Source: Candidatus Sulfotelmatobacter sp. (GTDB lineage Bacteria; Eisenbacteria; RBG-16-71-46). Taken from it: a stretch of DNA of 43,038 nt. The notes beneath the pieces were generated by a model. The model was not told the origin of the DNA. It made no database searches and saw only the letters and a program-made list of their open reading frames with translations. Every line of letters starts with the position of its first letter. Within the stretch, counting starts at the first letter, position 1. The stretch is taken from positions 1-43,038 of the forward strand of contig DATKAB010000026.1 of assembly GCA_035498555.1 (NCBI GenBank), given 5' to 3'. A program made the translations under genes and the position numbers. Of the stretch, positions 30,678-38,246 are shown in pieces.

Positions 30678-31850
30678 ATGGCCACGCTCACTCACAGCGC
30701 CATCGACCTGAACGAGCTGGTCGCAGTCCGCCGCGACCTGCACATGCATCCCGAGACCGCGTTCGAAGAGGTGCGCACCTCCGGCATCGTCACCGAGAAG
30801 CTGAAGGTTCTGGGGCTCACGCCGCGCACCGGAATCGGCAAGACCGGCGTGATGGCCACGATCCAGGGCGGTCGCCCGGGCAAGACCGTGATGCTGCGCG
30901 CCGACATGGACGCCCTGCCGATCCACGAAGAGAACGACGTTCCCTACCGCTCGCAGACGCCCGGCAAGATGCACGCGTGCGGGCACGATTGCCACACTTC
31001 GATCCTGCTCGCGGTGGCGAAGCAGCTGGTGCACGACGCCCCCCAGCTCCCCGGCAAGGTGGTGCTGTGCTTCCAGCCCGCCGAGGAATGGGGCGGCGGC
31101 GCCGAAGCCATGATCCGCGACGGCGCGCTCGACTACGCGAAGCCCGATGCCACCTTCGGCATGCACGTGTGGCAGGACCTGCCGGTCGGCACCATCGGCG
31201 TCACCTCGGGCCCGTTCATGGCGGCGGTCGATGAATTCGCGATCACCGTGCACGGCAAGGGCGCGCACGGCGCCATGCCCCATCTCAGCTCCGATCCGAT
31301 CGTCGCGCTCGCGCACATCGTGACCGCGCTCCAGACCATCGCCAGCCGCAACACCGATCCATTCCGCGAGATCGTGGTGAGCGTCACGCAGCTGCGCGCC
31401 GGGACCGCGTTCAACATCATTCCGCAGAACGCCTGGATGAACGGCACCATCCGCAGCTTCGATCCCGACGTCTGGAAGGAGATTCCCGGCCGGGTCGAGC
31501 GGATCGTGAAGGGCGTCGCCGAGGGCATGGGCTGTCGCGCCGAGCTCAAGCTCGATCGCATGAATCGCCCGACCGTCAACGACTCGGCCATGGCCGAGCT
31601 GGCGCGCGGCGTCGCGATCGAGATGGTGGGCGCCGATCACGTCCGATCCAACGTGCGCACCATGGGCGGCGAGGACTTCTCGGCGTTCCTGGCGCGCGTG
31701 CCGGGCTGCTTCATCGCGGTCGGCTCGCGTAACGAATCGAAGGGCCTGGTGTGGGATCACCACCATCCGCGCTTCGACGTGGACGAGCAGGTGCTGGCGC
31801 TCGGCGCCGAGATGATGCTGCGCACCACCCGGAAATTCCTCGGCGCGTGA
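30678..31850 (+). CDS. M20-family amidohydrolase/carboxypeptidase
   Basis: A 390-residue cytoplasmic zinc hydrolase of the M20D group (hippurate hydrolase / N-acyl-amino-acid amidohydrolase / IAA-amino-acid hydrolase type). The signatures are RRDLHMHPETAFEEVRTS, VMLRADMDALPIHE, KMHACGHDCHTSIL with the metal ligands Cys, His and His, and QPAEEWGGGAEAMI with the catalytic Glu. A dimerisation insert contains GKGAHGAMPH, and the C-terminus has MGGEDFSAFL and HHPRFDVDE. There is no signal peptide. Substrates are probably N-acylated amino acids, but the sequence does not fix which. The ATG at 30678 has a modest GGAG upstream. The stop overlaps the start of the following TPR/protease-like gene (GTGA). 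Confidence 0.94.
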   Translation: MATLTHSAIDLNELVAVRRDLHMHPETAFEEVRTSGIVTEKLKVLGLTPRTGIGKTGVMATIQGGRPGKTVMLRADMDALPIHEENDVPYRSQTPGKMHACGHDCHTSILLAVAKQLVHDAPQLPGKVVLCFQPAEEWGGGAEAMIRDGALDYAKPDATFGMHVWQDLPVGTIGVTSGPFMAAVDEFAITVHGKGAHGAMPHLSSDPIVALAHIVTALQTIASRNTDPFREIVVSVTQLRAGTAFNIIPQNAWMNGTIRSFDPDVWKEIPGRVERIVKGVAEGMGCRAELKLDRMNRPTVNDSAMAELARGVAIEMVGADHVRSNVRTMGGEDFSAFLARVPGCFIAVGSRNESKGLVWDHHHPRFDVDEQVLALGAEMMLRTTRKFLGA

Positions 31851-33232
31851 GCGACGGGCGGCCGCGGGCTCGGCGCGGTGCGCTCCGGGCGGTGCGTTTT
31901 CCGCTCGCGGCGCTGGCGTTGGCGGCGCTGACGATCGCGGTCGCGCGCGCCGACTGGCTGCAGCCCGATCCGACCCTGCGCGACGCCCAGCTCCAATTGC
32001 GCGAGGCGACGCGCGACACGGTCGGCCACGCCGATGATGCGGCGCGGCTCGACACGCTGGGCGTGGCGCTGCTGCGGCTCGGGCGCGGCCCCGACGCGCG
32101 CAAGCTCTTCACGCGCGTGCTGGCGCTCAAGCCCGGCGATCCCTCGGCGCTCGCCGGGCTCGGCAAGCTCGCCCTGTTCGACAACCACCTCGCCGAGGCC
32201 GAGAGCCTGCTCACCGCCGCCGGCAATGTCGAAGAGGGAACGATCGCCGATCTCTACTCGACGCGCCTGCGCCGCGGCGAGTGGGCGGACGCCGCCAGGC
32301 TCGCCGAAGACGCCGACGACGCGGGCCGCGCCTCGCTGCTCGAAAACCTGGCCGAGGCCCCGCCGTTCCAGATCGTTTCGCCGCCGAAGGAAGTGTCGCT
32401 GATGTGGTCGCGCAGCTATCCCGTGCCGCTGGTCTCGGTGAGGCTCAATGGCGAAGTCGTGCTGATGGCGCTCGACACCGGCGCCTCGGACCTGCTCATC
32501 GATCCGATGTGGGCGTCGCGGGCCAACGTCACGAAGCTGCCGGGCCAATCGCTGGCCTTCTGGTGCGGCTCGCGCTTCGCGGTCAAGAACGCGATCGTCC
32601 AGAAGCTCGAGATCAACGGCATCAAGATCGAACGCATCCCGGCGGGCATCCTGTCGCTCCACAAGTGGAGCATCGAGGTGAATCCGACCGGCGAGCAGGT
32701 GGCGGGCGTGATCGGCCTCAATCTGCTGCGGCGCTTCACGCCCACCATCGACTACAAGCGCAAGCGGCTCGAGCTTCGACCTCTCGAAGGCGGGGTCGCG
32801 GCCGCGGCCGGCCCGGACGCCATCCGCGTGCCGTTCGAGCTGTGGGGCGAGTGCGAGCTGATGGTGCGCGGCACGGTCGGCGGCAGTCGCAAGATGGCGA
32901 TGGTGGTGCAGACCGGCGTGCCGGGCTGCGGCTTCGCCGCGCCCAACGAGGTGTTCGAGGAGCTGGGGCTCAAGGGCGGCGCGATCTCCAAGTTCATGAA
33001 GAGCATGGGCACCATCATGCAGGGCCGCCCGTGGGTGGGCGTCACGGTGCCCTCGATCACGGTCGGACGGATGGTCACCGATCACGTGGCCGGCTGGTCG
33101 AATGCCATGGATTCCGCCGAGATGTGGCGACATGGCGTACGGCGGGACGCGATCCTGGCCGGCGAGTTCTTCGAGAACACGCGCATCACGATCGACTGGG
33201 CCAAGCAGGAACTGGTGTTGGAGCAATTCTAG
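31847..33232 (+). CDS. TPR plus retropepsin-like aspartyl protease domain protein
   Basis: A 461-residue exported protein starting at a GTG that overlaps the M20 stop. A hydrophobic signal (FPLAALALAALTIAVARA) is followed by two or three TPR-like helix pairs (about 45-165: AARLDTLGVALLRLGRGPDARKLF and KPGDPSALAGLGKLAL). The rest is a retropepsin-like domain: the active-site loop MALDTGASDLLID with D210, then GVIGLNLLRRFTPTIDY and KRLELRP, the usual end of one lobe. A second, similar lobe follows (RVPFELWGECELMVRGTV) in which the matching loop reads VVQTGVPGCG, with Q355 in place of the aspartate. A two-lobed enzyme needs both aspartates, so activity may depend on dimerisation through the first lobe, or be lost. 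It is probably periplasmic. The substrate is unknown. Confidence 0.86.
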   Translation: MSDGRPRARRGALRAVRFPLAALALAALTIAVARADWLQPDPTLRDAQLQLREATRDTVGHADDAARLDTLGVALLRLGRGPDARKLFTRVLALKPGDPSALAGLGKLALFDNHLAEAESLLTAAGNVEEGTIADLYSTRLRRGEWADAARLAEDADDAGRASLLENLAEAPPFQIVSPPKEVSLMWSRSYPVPLVSVRLNGEVVLMALDTGASDLLIDPMWASRANVTKLPGQSLAFWCGSRFAVKNAIVQKLEINGIKIERIPAGILSLHKWSIEVNPTGEQVAGVIGLNLLRRFTPTIDYKRKRLELRPLEGGVAAAAGPDAIRVPFELWGECELMVRGTVGGSRKMAMVVQTGVPGCGFAAPNEVFEELGLKGGAISKFMKSMGTIMQGRPWVGVTVPSITVGRMVTDHVAGWSNAMDSAEMWRHGVRRDAILAGEFFENTRITIDWAKQELVLEQF

Positions 33233-33922
33233 GTGGAAGCTCCGCGGCCCTCCCCCCCGGCCCGCGGAACTCGAGCGGCGGCGGTGCTGGCCGCGTTCGC
33301 CGCCACCGCGCTCGACGCCGCGCTGCTCGCCTGGGCGCTGGGCGGCATCCCGATCCTGCTCGGCCACTGGCGCGCGCTGGCGCTGCTCGGGGTGTGGTTC
33401 GGCGGGGCGCTGCTGCTGGCGATCGCCCAGCCGGTGCGCGCGGTCGAGGGCACGCGCCGCGCCAGCGATCCGCTGCGGATCCTCGGGCTCTTCGTGCTGC
33501 CGGTCGCGACGCCGCCACTCGCGGCCTGGGGCGAACGCCTGAACCTGGCGATGATTCCCGGCGGTGACGCGCGCGGCTGGTTCGGCGTCGCGCTCGCGGC
33601 GGCCGGGCTCGGGCTGCGTATCGCTGCGATGGCGCAGCTCGGCTCGCGTTTCGATCCCACCATCGCGATCCTGCCCGGACACGCGCTGGAGTCCCGCGGC
33701 CTGTACGCCCGGATGCGGCATCCCGGCTACGCGGGGGCATGGCTCGCCGCGGCCGGCGCGGTTCTGGCGTTCGGGAGCGCGCTCGGCCTGATTCCACTCG
33801 CGCTCATGGCGATGTTGCTCGGCGCGCGCGCAACCGATGAAGAGCGGGCGCTGCGCGAACATTTCGGCGGGGCCTGGGAGGCCTATCGCGCGCGCACCGG
33901 CGGATTCGTTCCGCGCCTGTAA
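33233..33922 (+). CDS. ICMT-like isoprenylcysteine carboxyl methyltransferase family membrane protein
   Basis: A 229-residue inner-membrane protein with about five helices. The C-terminal signature LESRGLYARMRHPGYAGAWL, followed after two helices by EERALREHFGGAWEAYRART, is the phospholipid-methyltransferase/ICMT fold motif, where the His-Pro and the two late acids bind S-adenosylmethionine. Bacterial members methylate small lipids, isoprenoids or unknown acceptors. The GTG follows the TAG of the upstream gene with no base between, so it is the third gene of the M20 operon. No function links the three genes obviously. Confidence 0.85.
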   Translation: MEAPRPSPPARGTRAAAVLAAFAATALDAALLAWALGGIPILLGHWRALALLGVWFGGALLLAIAQPVRAVEGTRRASDPLRILGLFVLPVATPPLAAWGERLNLAMIPGGDARGWFGVALAAAGLGLRIAAMAQLGSRFDPTIAILPGHALESRGLYARMRHPGYAGAWLAAAGAVLAFGSALGLIPLALMAMLLGARATDEERALREHFGGAWEAYRARTGGFVPRL

Positions 33923-33968
33923 CCACCGCGGCGCGGTTTCCCGCTTCTCAACACGCGCGCGGCCGGGT

Positions 33969-33997
33969 TTGGAGCGCTCGTGAGCCTCGGCTATGCT
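33969..33997 (+). promoter_or_regulatory. Candidate promoter of ogt, leaderless arrangement
   Basis: TTGGAG (33969-33974) and TATGCT (33992-33997) are 17 bases apart; the -10 box ends eight bases before the ogt ATG, which has no ribosome binding site. Confidence 0.45.
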
Positions 33998-34005
33998 CCC
34001 GCCGC

Positions 34006-34830
34006 ATGCGCATCGCCTACCACGTCATGTCGGCTCCCGGGCCCCTCGGTCTCCTGTTCCTCGCCGCGACCGAGAACGGCCTGCGCTACCTCGAGTTCCT
34101 CGACAAGCGCAGCATCAAGCGCGCGGTGGATTCGCACCGTGACGAGAATCCCGGCGCCGAATGGGAAGCGTCGTTGCTCGACCTCAAGCCGGTCGTCGAT
34201 CAGCTCGAGGGTTACTTCTGCGGCGCGCTGACGCAATTCGACGTGGCGCTCGATCCGGTCGGCTCGGAATTCCAGCTCCAGGTGTGGAACGCGCTGCGCG
34301 AGATTCCCTACGGCGAGACTCGCACCTACGGGCAGATCGCGAAGGCCGTGCATCAGCCCAGGGCGGCGCGGGCCATCGGGCTCGCCAACCATCAGAATCC
34401 GATCGCCATCATCATTCCCTGCCACCGCGTGATCGGCTCGGACGGCAGCATGGTCGGCTACGGCGGCGGCGTGCCGCGCAAGCGCTGGCTGCTCGGCCAC
34501 GAAGCGCACTTCGCGCGGCTGAGCGGCGCCTCGCTCGATCTGTTCGCCGGCGCCGGCGTCGCGCCCACCAATCGGGTCGCCTCCGGCGACGGGCCGCCGC
34601 TCGGCGTCGCCCGGCTCACCTCGGCGACCCAGGCGGAGCCCTCGCGCGCGAGTCGCGCGGGCGCGGCCTCGCGCCCCCCAACCGCTTCACGCGCCGCGAC
34701 TCGTACGCCGGCTCGGCCGGCGGCCTCCTCCACCTCCAAGACTTCACCCAGGGCCGGCGTGAAGGCGGCCGCGCGTGGCTCGACCGGGAGCCGAACGCGG
34801 GTCGCGAAGACCAAACGATCTGGGCGCTGA
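34006..34830 (+). CDS. ogt: O6-methylguanine-DNA methyltransferase with a long basic C-terminal tail
   Basis: DNA-repair protein that transfers alkyl groups from O6-alkylguanine in DNA to its own cysteine. Residues 1-175 form a complete enzyme: an N-terminal ribonuclease-like domain (GPLGLLFLAATENGLRYLEF), the DNA-binding helix pair (PYGETRTYGQIAKAV and RAARAIGLANHQNP, with the flipping arginine) and the acceptor C139 in IPCHRVIG, followed by GYGGGVPRKRWLL. From about residue 180 a further 95 residues are added, almost entirely Ala, Arg, Ser, Thr, Pro and Lys (ASRPPTASRAATRTPARPA), like a histone H1 tail. The family normally ends near residue 170-180. It is not a shift in frame: the frame stays open to the TGA at 34828. 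The tail probably binds DNA non-specifically. Confidence 0.94.
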   Translation: MRIAYHVMSAPGPLGLLFLAATENGLRYLEFLDKRSIKRAVDSHRDENPGAEWEASLLDLKPVVDQLEGYFCGALTQFDVALDPVGSEFQLQVWNALREIPYGETRTYGQIAKAVHQPRAARAIGLANHQNPIAIIIPCHRVIGSDGSMVGYGGGVPRKRWLLGHEAHFARLSGASLDLFAGAGVAPTNRVASGDGPPLGVARLTSATQAEPSRASRAGAASRPPTASRAATRTPARPAASSTSKTSPRAGVKAAARGSTGSRTRVAKTKRSGR

Positions 34831-34852
34831 GCGCCGTACTCCGAGGTTCATC

Positions 34853-35842
34853 ATGCGTAGGAAGCCTCTCTTCCGGTCCGCGGTCGCCGTCGTGCTCGCG
34901 CTTTCCTGCTGGTCGCCGGCGTTCGCCGGGCAGGCGACCGTCTTCGTCGGCGCCGGCGGGCTCAGCTTCACTCCCAGTACGCTGAGCGCCAACGTCGGCG
35001 ATCAGGTGGTGTGGGTCTGGTCGGGCAGCAACCACACCGTGACCAGCGGCACGGACGGAAGCTCAGGCGGAACCGGGGTATTTCGCAGCACGGGCAGTGC
35101 CGCAGGCCAGCCCGCCGGCACGGGTTTCTTCTGGAAGGTGGCGGGAAGCGGATCCGTGCCCTATTACTGCTTTCCGCATTTCCCCACCATGGTCGGCACC
35201 CTCAACATCAATCCCGCCGGGACCGCGAGCGTCGCGAACTACCGCATCACCGAGGTCGAATTCGCCGGAGCCGCGGGCGCGGATCGCGTCCAGATCACCA
35301 ACCTCGGAACGAACGGGGACTTCCTGGACCTTTTCCGAGTCACCCCCAACAGCACCGCGACGACGCTGGGCACGGGGATCTTCCTCGGCGCCAATTCGAG
35401 TCTGACCCTTCACCTCAACGCCAGCGGCACCAATGACGCGACCAACATCTATCTGCCGAGCATCGGCGACATGGGTGCCGCGGGATCGTTCGCGCTCTAC
35501 GTACCCAACAGTACGACCGGCCCGGGGGGCTCGACGGCGCCCGCGTCACTCACCGACGCCAATCAGATGGTGGACTACGTCGAGTGGGGCGTCGCCGGTC
35601 AGGCGGCGCAGCCGAACCGCGCCACCGCGGTGACCGCCGGGCTCTGGAACACCGGCGACGTCGTCGACGTCACCGATCTGCCGAATGGCGGCAGCGGCTA
35701 CTCGATCACGTTCTGCGGTGCGGCCACCGACCACGGCGCCAGTTCCTGGCAGAAGGCGCATCCGAACTTCGGCACCTCGCTGCTCTGCACCACCGCGGCG
35801 CGCACTTCGACCTGGGGAAGGCTGAAGGCGCTGTACCGCTAG
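34853..35842 (+). CDS. Exported cupredoxin (plastocyanin-like) protein with a lamin-tail-like C-terminal domain
   Basis: A 329-residue exported protein. The signal peptide (AVAVVLALSCWSPAFA) is followed by a blue-copper domain at about 27-121. It begins with VFVGAGGLSFTPSTLSANVGD and has the type 1 copper ligands H61 in SNHTV, then C106, H109 and M113 in YYCFPHFPTM. After a short linker, residues about 128-300 (NYRITEVEFAGAAGADRVQI, NLGTNGDFLDLFRVTP, ANQMVDYVEWG) look like a lamin-tail domain, an Ig-like module common in secreted bacterial proteins. Two late cysteines may form a disulfide. It may carry electrons or copper in the periplasm or at the surface. The ATG has GAGG upstream. There is no FlgD-like tail. 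The stop codon shares bases with the thiL stop on the other strand. Confidence 0.87.
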   Translation: MRRKPLFRSAVAVVLALSCWSPAFAGQATVFVGAGGLSFTPSTLSANVGDQVVWVWSGSNHTVTSGTDGSSGGTGVFRSTGSAAGQPAGTGFFWKVAGSGSVPYYCFPHFPTMVGTLNINPAGTASVANYRITEVEFAGAAGADRVQITNLGTNGDFLDLFRVTPNSTATTLGTGIFLGANSSLTLHLNASGTNDATNIYLPSIGDMGAAGSFALYVPNSTTGPGGSTAPASLTDANQMVDYVEWGVAGQAAQPNRATAVTAGLWNTGDVVDVTDLPNGGSGYSITFCGAATDHGASSWQKAHPNFGTSLLCTTAARTSTWGRLKALYR

Positions 35843-36843
35843 ACAAAATGCTCGAACCCGCGCGCCCGCAGCGGGCGCCGGGTACCGCCCTCGAGCCACT
35901 CGATCACGCCGGCATCGGGCGTGAAGCGGCCCACGAAGTGGAGCGGGACACCCGCCTCGCGCGCCACGGCCTCGCAGGTCGCTCGCCCGGAAGCGCGCAC
36001 CGCCAGCAGCAGCTCGTAGTCGTCGCTGGCGCCGGCGCGCAGCTCTTCGAGCGGAACCGAGAGCGTGCGAGCGGCGGCTTCGAGCGGCGGATCGTCGCCC
36101 CAGGCCGACGCCTCGAGCTCGGCGCCGACGCCACCTGCCGCGCACAGGTGGCCGAGGTCGCCGGCGACGCCGTCGGAGAGGTCGATGGCCGCGACCACCA
36201 CGCCGCTGGCGGCCAGCGCGCGCGCGAAGTCCACTCGCGGGGTGGGCCGCCGCCAGGCCTCGAGCAGCGGCGACCATTCCGCGGCGCGCGCGCCCGCGCC
36301 GAGTCTCCGGATCAGTCGCGGCGCCGCGCCGGCGCGTCCCGGCGAGCCGGTGACCGCGATCAGGTCGCCGGCCCGAGCGCCACGGCGCGTCCACGCCCGC
36401 TCCGGTTGCACGTCGCCGATCAGAGTGAGGCAGAGCCACTCCTGAAGCTCCACCGAGCCGAGATTGCCGCCGACCAGCCAGGCGTTCTCGCGAGCCAGCG
36501 TCGATTCCACGCCGGATTGCACCGCGCTCACCCACGCCTCGAGTCGGTCGGGCTTGAGGCCCATCGCGATCACCGCCCAGCGCGGGCGCGCCGCCATCGC
36601 CGCCACGTCGCTCAAGTTGGCGAGCGCGAGCCGCGCGCCGAGGTCGGCGGGCTCGATCCACTCGTCGAGCCAGTGACGGCCGGAGATCAGCGCATCGTTG
36701 GTGATGACGAGGTCGCGGCCGGGATCGGGCCGCACCACCGCGGCGTCGTCCCCCGGGCCCTCGCGCACGTCCGGGCCGAGCCGAAGGTTCGCGGTGAGCC
36801 TGCGAATCAATTCGAACTCGCCGAGCTCCTCGAGTCGGGTCAT
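35839..36843 (-). CDS. thiL: Thiamine-monophosphate kinase
   Basis: Cytoplasmic enzyme that phosphorylates thiamine monophosphate to thiamine diphosphate, the last step of cofactor synthesis. The 334-residue protein has the ThiL marks in order: EFELIRRLTA, GPGDDAAVV, VITNDALISGRHW, LANLSDVAAMAARP, then IDLSDGVAGDLGHLC and SDDYELLL. Two sites deviate from the common family form. GGDT is GGNLG at about residue 125, and GEDYELL is ASDDYELLL. Both bear on metal or nucleotide binding but keep similar residues. The gene starts eight bases after the stop of the non-catalytic M16 gene and is the last of a three-gene minus-strand run. No other thi gene is in the window. Confidence 0.93.
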   Translation of the reverse strand: MTRLEELGEFELIRRLTANLRLGPDVREGPGDDAAVVRPDPGRDLVITNDALISGRHWLDEWIEPADLGARLALANLSDVAAMAARPRWAVIAMGLKPDRLEAWVSAVQSGVESTLARENAWLVGGNLGSVELQEWLCLTLIGDVQPERAWTRRGARAGDLIAVTGSPGRAGAAPRLIRRLGAGARAAEWSPLLEAWRRPTPRVDFARALAASGVVVAAIDLSDGVAGDLGHLCAAGGVGAELEASAWGDDPPLEAAARTLSVPLEELRAGASDDYELLLAVRASGRATCEAVAREAGVPLHFVGRFTPDAGVIEWLEGGTRRPLRARGFEHFV

Positions 36844-36851
36844 GCGCGCGC

Positions 36852-38246
36852 CTATCGGATGTCCTTGACCGACAGCGGCCCGAGCCCGGCCAGCGCGCTC
36901 TTCCCCAGATCCGGCGGGGTCACCACCAGGATCTTCAGCTCGTCGGTGCAGAAGTAGGCCTTGAGCACGCGGCGGCAGTCCTCGAGCGTCACTGCGTTCA
37001 CGCGGTCGGCAAAGGTCTGCAGGTAGTCGGGCGGAAGACCATAGAACTCGACGTCGAGCAGTTGCTCGGCCAGCTCGTCCGGCGCCTGCAGTCCGAGCGG
37101 GAACTGGCCGGCCAGATAGCGATGCGCCTTGTCGACCTCTTCGGCCGTCGGGCCGTCGTCGCGCAACTTCTTGATCACCTCGATCACGGCGTCGATCGTC
37201 TGGCGCAAGGTCTCGTTGCGCGTGAACGTGCTGATCACGTACTGGCCGCTGTTCCGCTGCATCCGAAACTCGCTTCGAATCGAATAGGTGAGGCCGCGCT
37301 GCACGCGGATCTCGTTCACGAGCCGCGACGTGAACCCGCCGCCCAGGATCGTATTCGCGACCAGTACCGGGAAATAGTCGGGGTGATTGCGCGCCAGCGC
37401 CGGACAGGCGAAGCGGATCTGGCTCTGCGTGGCCTCGGGGCGCGAGACCACCCGCACTTCGCGCTTCGGCGCCGATGCCAGCGGCGGATAGGGCTGCGAC
37501 CTCTGGCCGCCCTGCGACTTCCAGTCCTTGAATGCAGCCTCGAGCGCGGGAATCACGACCTTCGGCTCGACGTCGCCGACCACCGCGAGCAGCGCGTTGT
37601 CGGGCGCGAAATTGCGGCGGTGGAACGCGATCACGTCGTCGCGCGTCATCGCGCTCACCGACGCCTCCCAGCCGAGCACCGGATGGCCGAGCGGATGCGC
37701 GCCCATCAGGAACGGAAGCAGCTCGCGATCCGCCACCTCTTCCGGGTCGTCGGCGGCGCTGGCGATCTCGCCGAGCGCCTCGGACCGCCTGCGCTCGAAC
37801 TCCTCGACGGGGAAAGTGGGGCGCGCCGCGACGTCACGCAGCAGCTCGAGCCCGACCGCGAAGTCCTTCTTGAGCACCTCGCACGAGACCCGGATGCGCT
37901 CCTCGCCGCTCTCGGACTCGAGCGTCCCGCCGACGTAGGCGATGTCCTCGGCGATCTGCCGGGCACTGCGCTCGCCCGCCCCCTGCGTCAGGAGCTCGGC
38001 GGTCAGATGAGCGAGCCCCTCCTTCCCCGGGGGATCACCGACCGAGCCGGCTTTGACTTCGAGCAGCATGTCGACCAGCGGCAACCGCGCGGTCGGCATG
38101 ATCAGCACGGTGAGTCCGTTCCTGAGCGTGGTGCGCGTCGCCGGCGGCAGCGTGAGCGCCCCGGCGCCGGCGACCGCCGGAAGCGCGGAGGCGAGCGCGA
38201 TGCCGAGCGCCAGCACGCCGGCGCGCGCCTGACTCCCGCGCCTCAT
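36852..38246 (-). CDS. M16-family peptidase, non-catalytic subunit
   Basis: A 464-residue exported M16 protein with a signal peptide (VLALGIALASALPAVAGAGA) and two M16 halves. At the place of the zinc motif HxxEH it has GLAHLTAELL: the first His (H80) remains, but Glu-His is replaced by Ala-Glu, so it cannot bind zinc in the normal way. The C-terminal half keeps the substrate-positioning Arg and Tyr (GGGFTSRLVNEIRVQRGLTYS). This is the pattern of the non-catalytic partner of heterodimeric M16B peptidases. Its ATG overlaps the stop of the catalytic gene upstream (ATGA, 38243-38246), as expected for subunits made in equal amounts. It is probably periplasmic and degrades peptides. Confidence 0.92.
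   Translation of the reverse strand: MRRGSQARAGVLALGIALASALPAVAGAGALTLPPATRTTLRNGLTVLIMPTARLPLVDMLLEVKAGSVGDPPGKEGLAHLTAELLTQGAGERSARQIAEDIAYVGGTLESESGEERIRVSCEVLKKDFAVGLELLRDVAARPTFPVEEFERRRSEALGEIASAADDPEEVADRELLPFLMGAHPLGHPVLGWEASVSAMTRDDVIAFHRRNFAPDNALLAVVGDVEPKVVIPALEAAFKDWKSQGGQRSQPYPPLASAPKREVRVVSRPEATQSQIRFACPALARNHPDYFPVLVANTILGGGFTSRLVNEIRVQRGLTYSIRSEFRMQRNSGQYVISTFTRNETLRQTIDAVIEVIKKLRDDGPTAEEVDKAHRYLAGQFPLGLQAPDELAEQLLDVEFYGLPPDYLQTFADRVNAVTLEDCRRVLKAYFCTDELKILVVTPPDLGKSALAGLGPLSVKDIR

Noticed and set aside
31757-33862. A 701-codon minus-strand open frame opposite the TPR/protease-like and ICMT genes
   Set aside because: Its product is dominated by Arg, Gln, His and Glu without any recognisable domain. 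The plus-strand genes overlap each other as an operon and have clear motifs.
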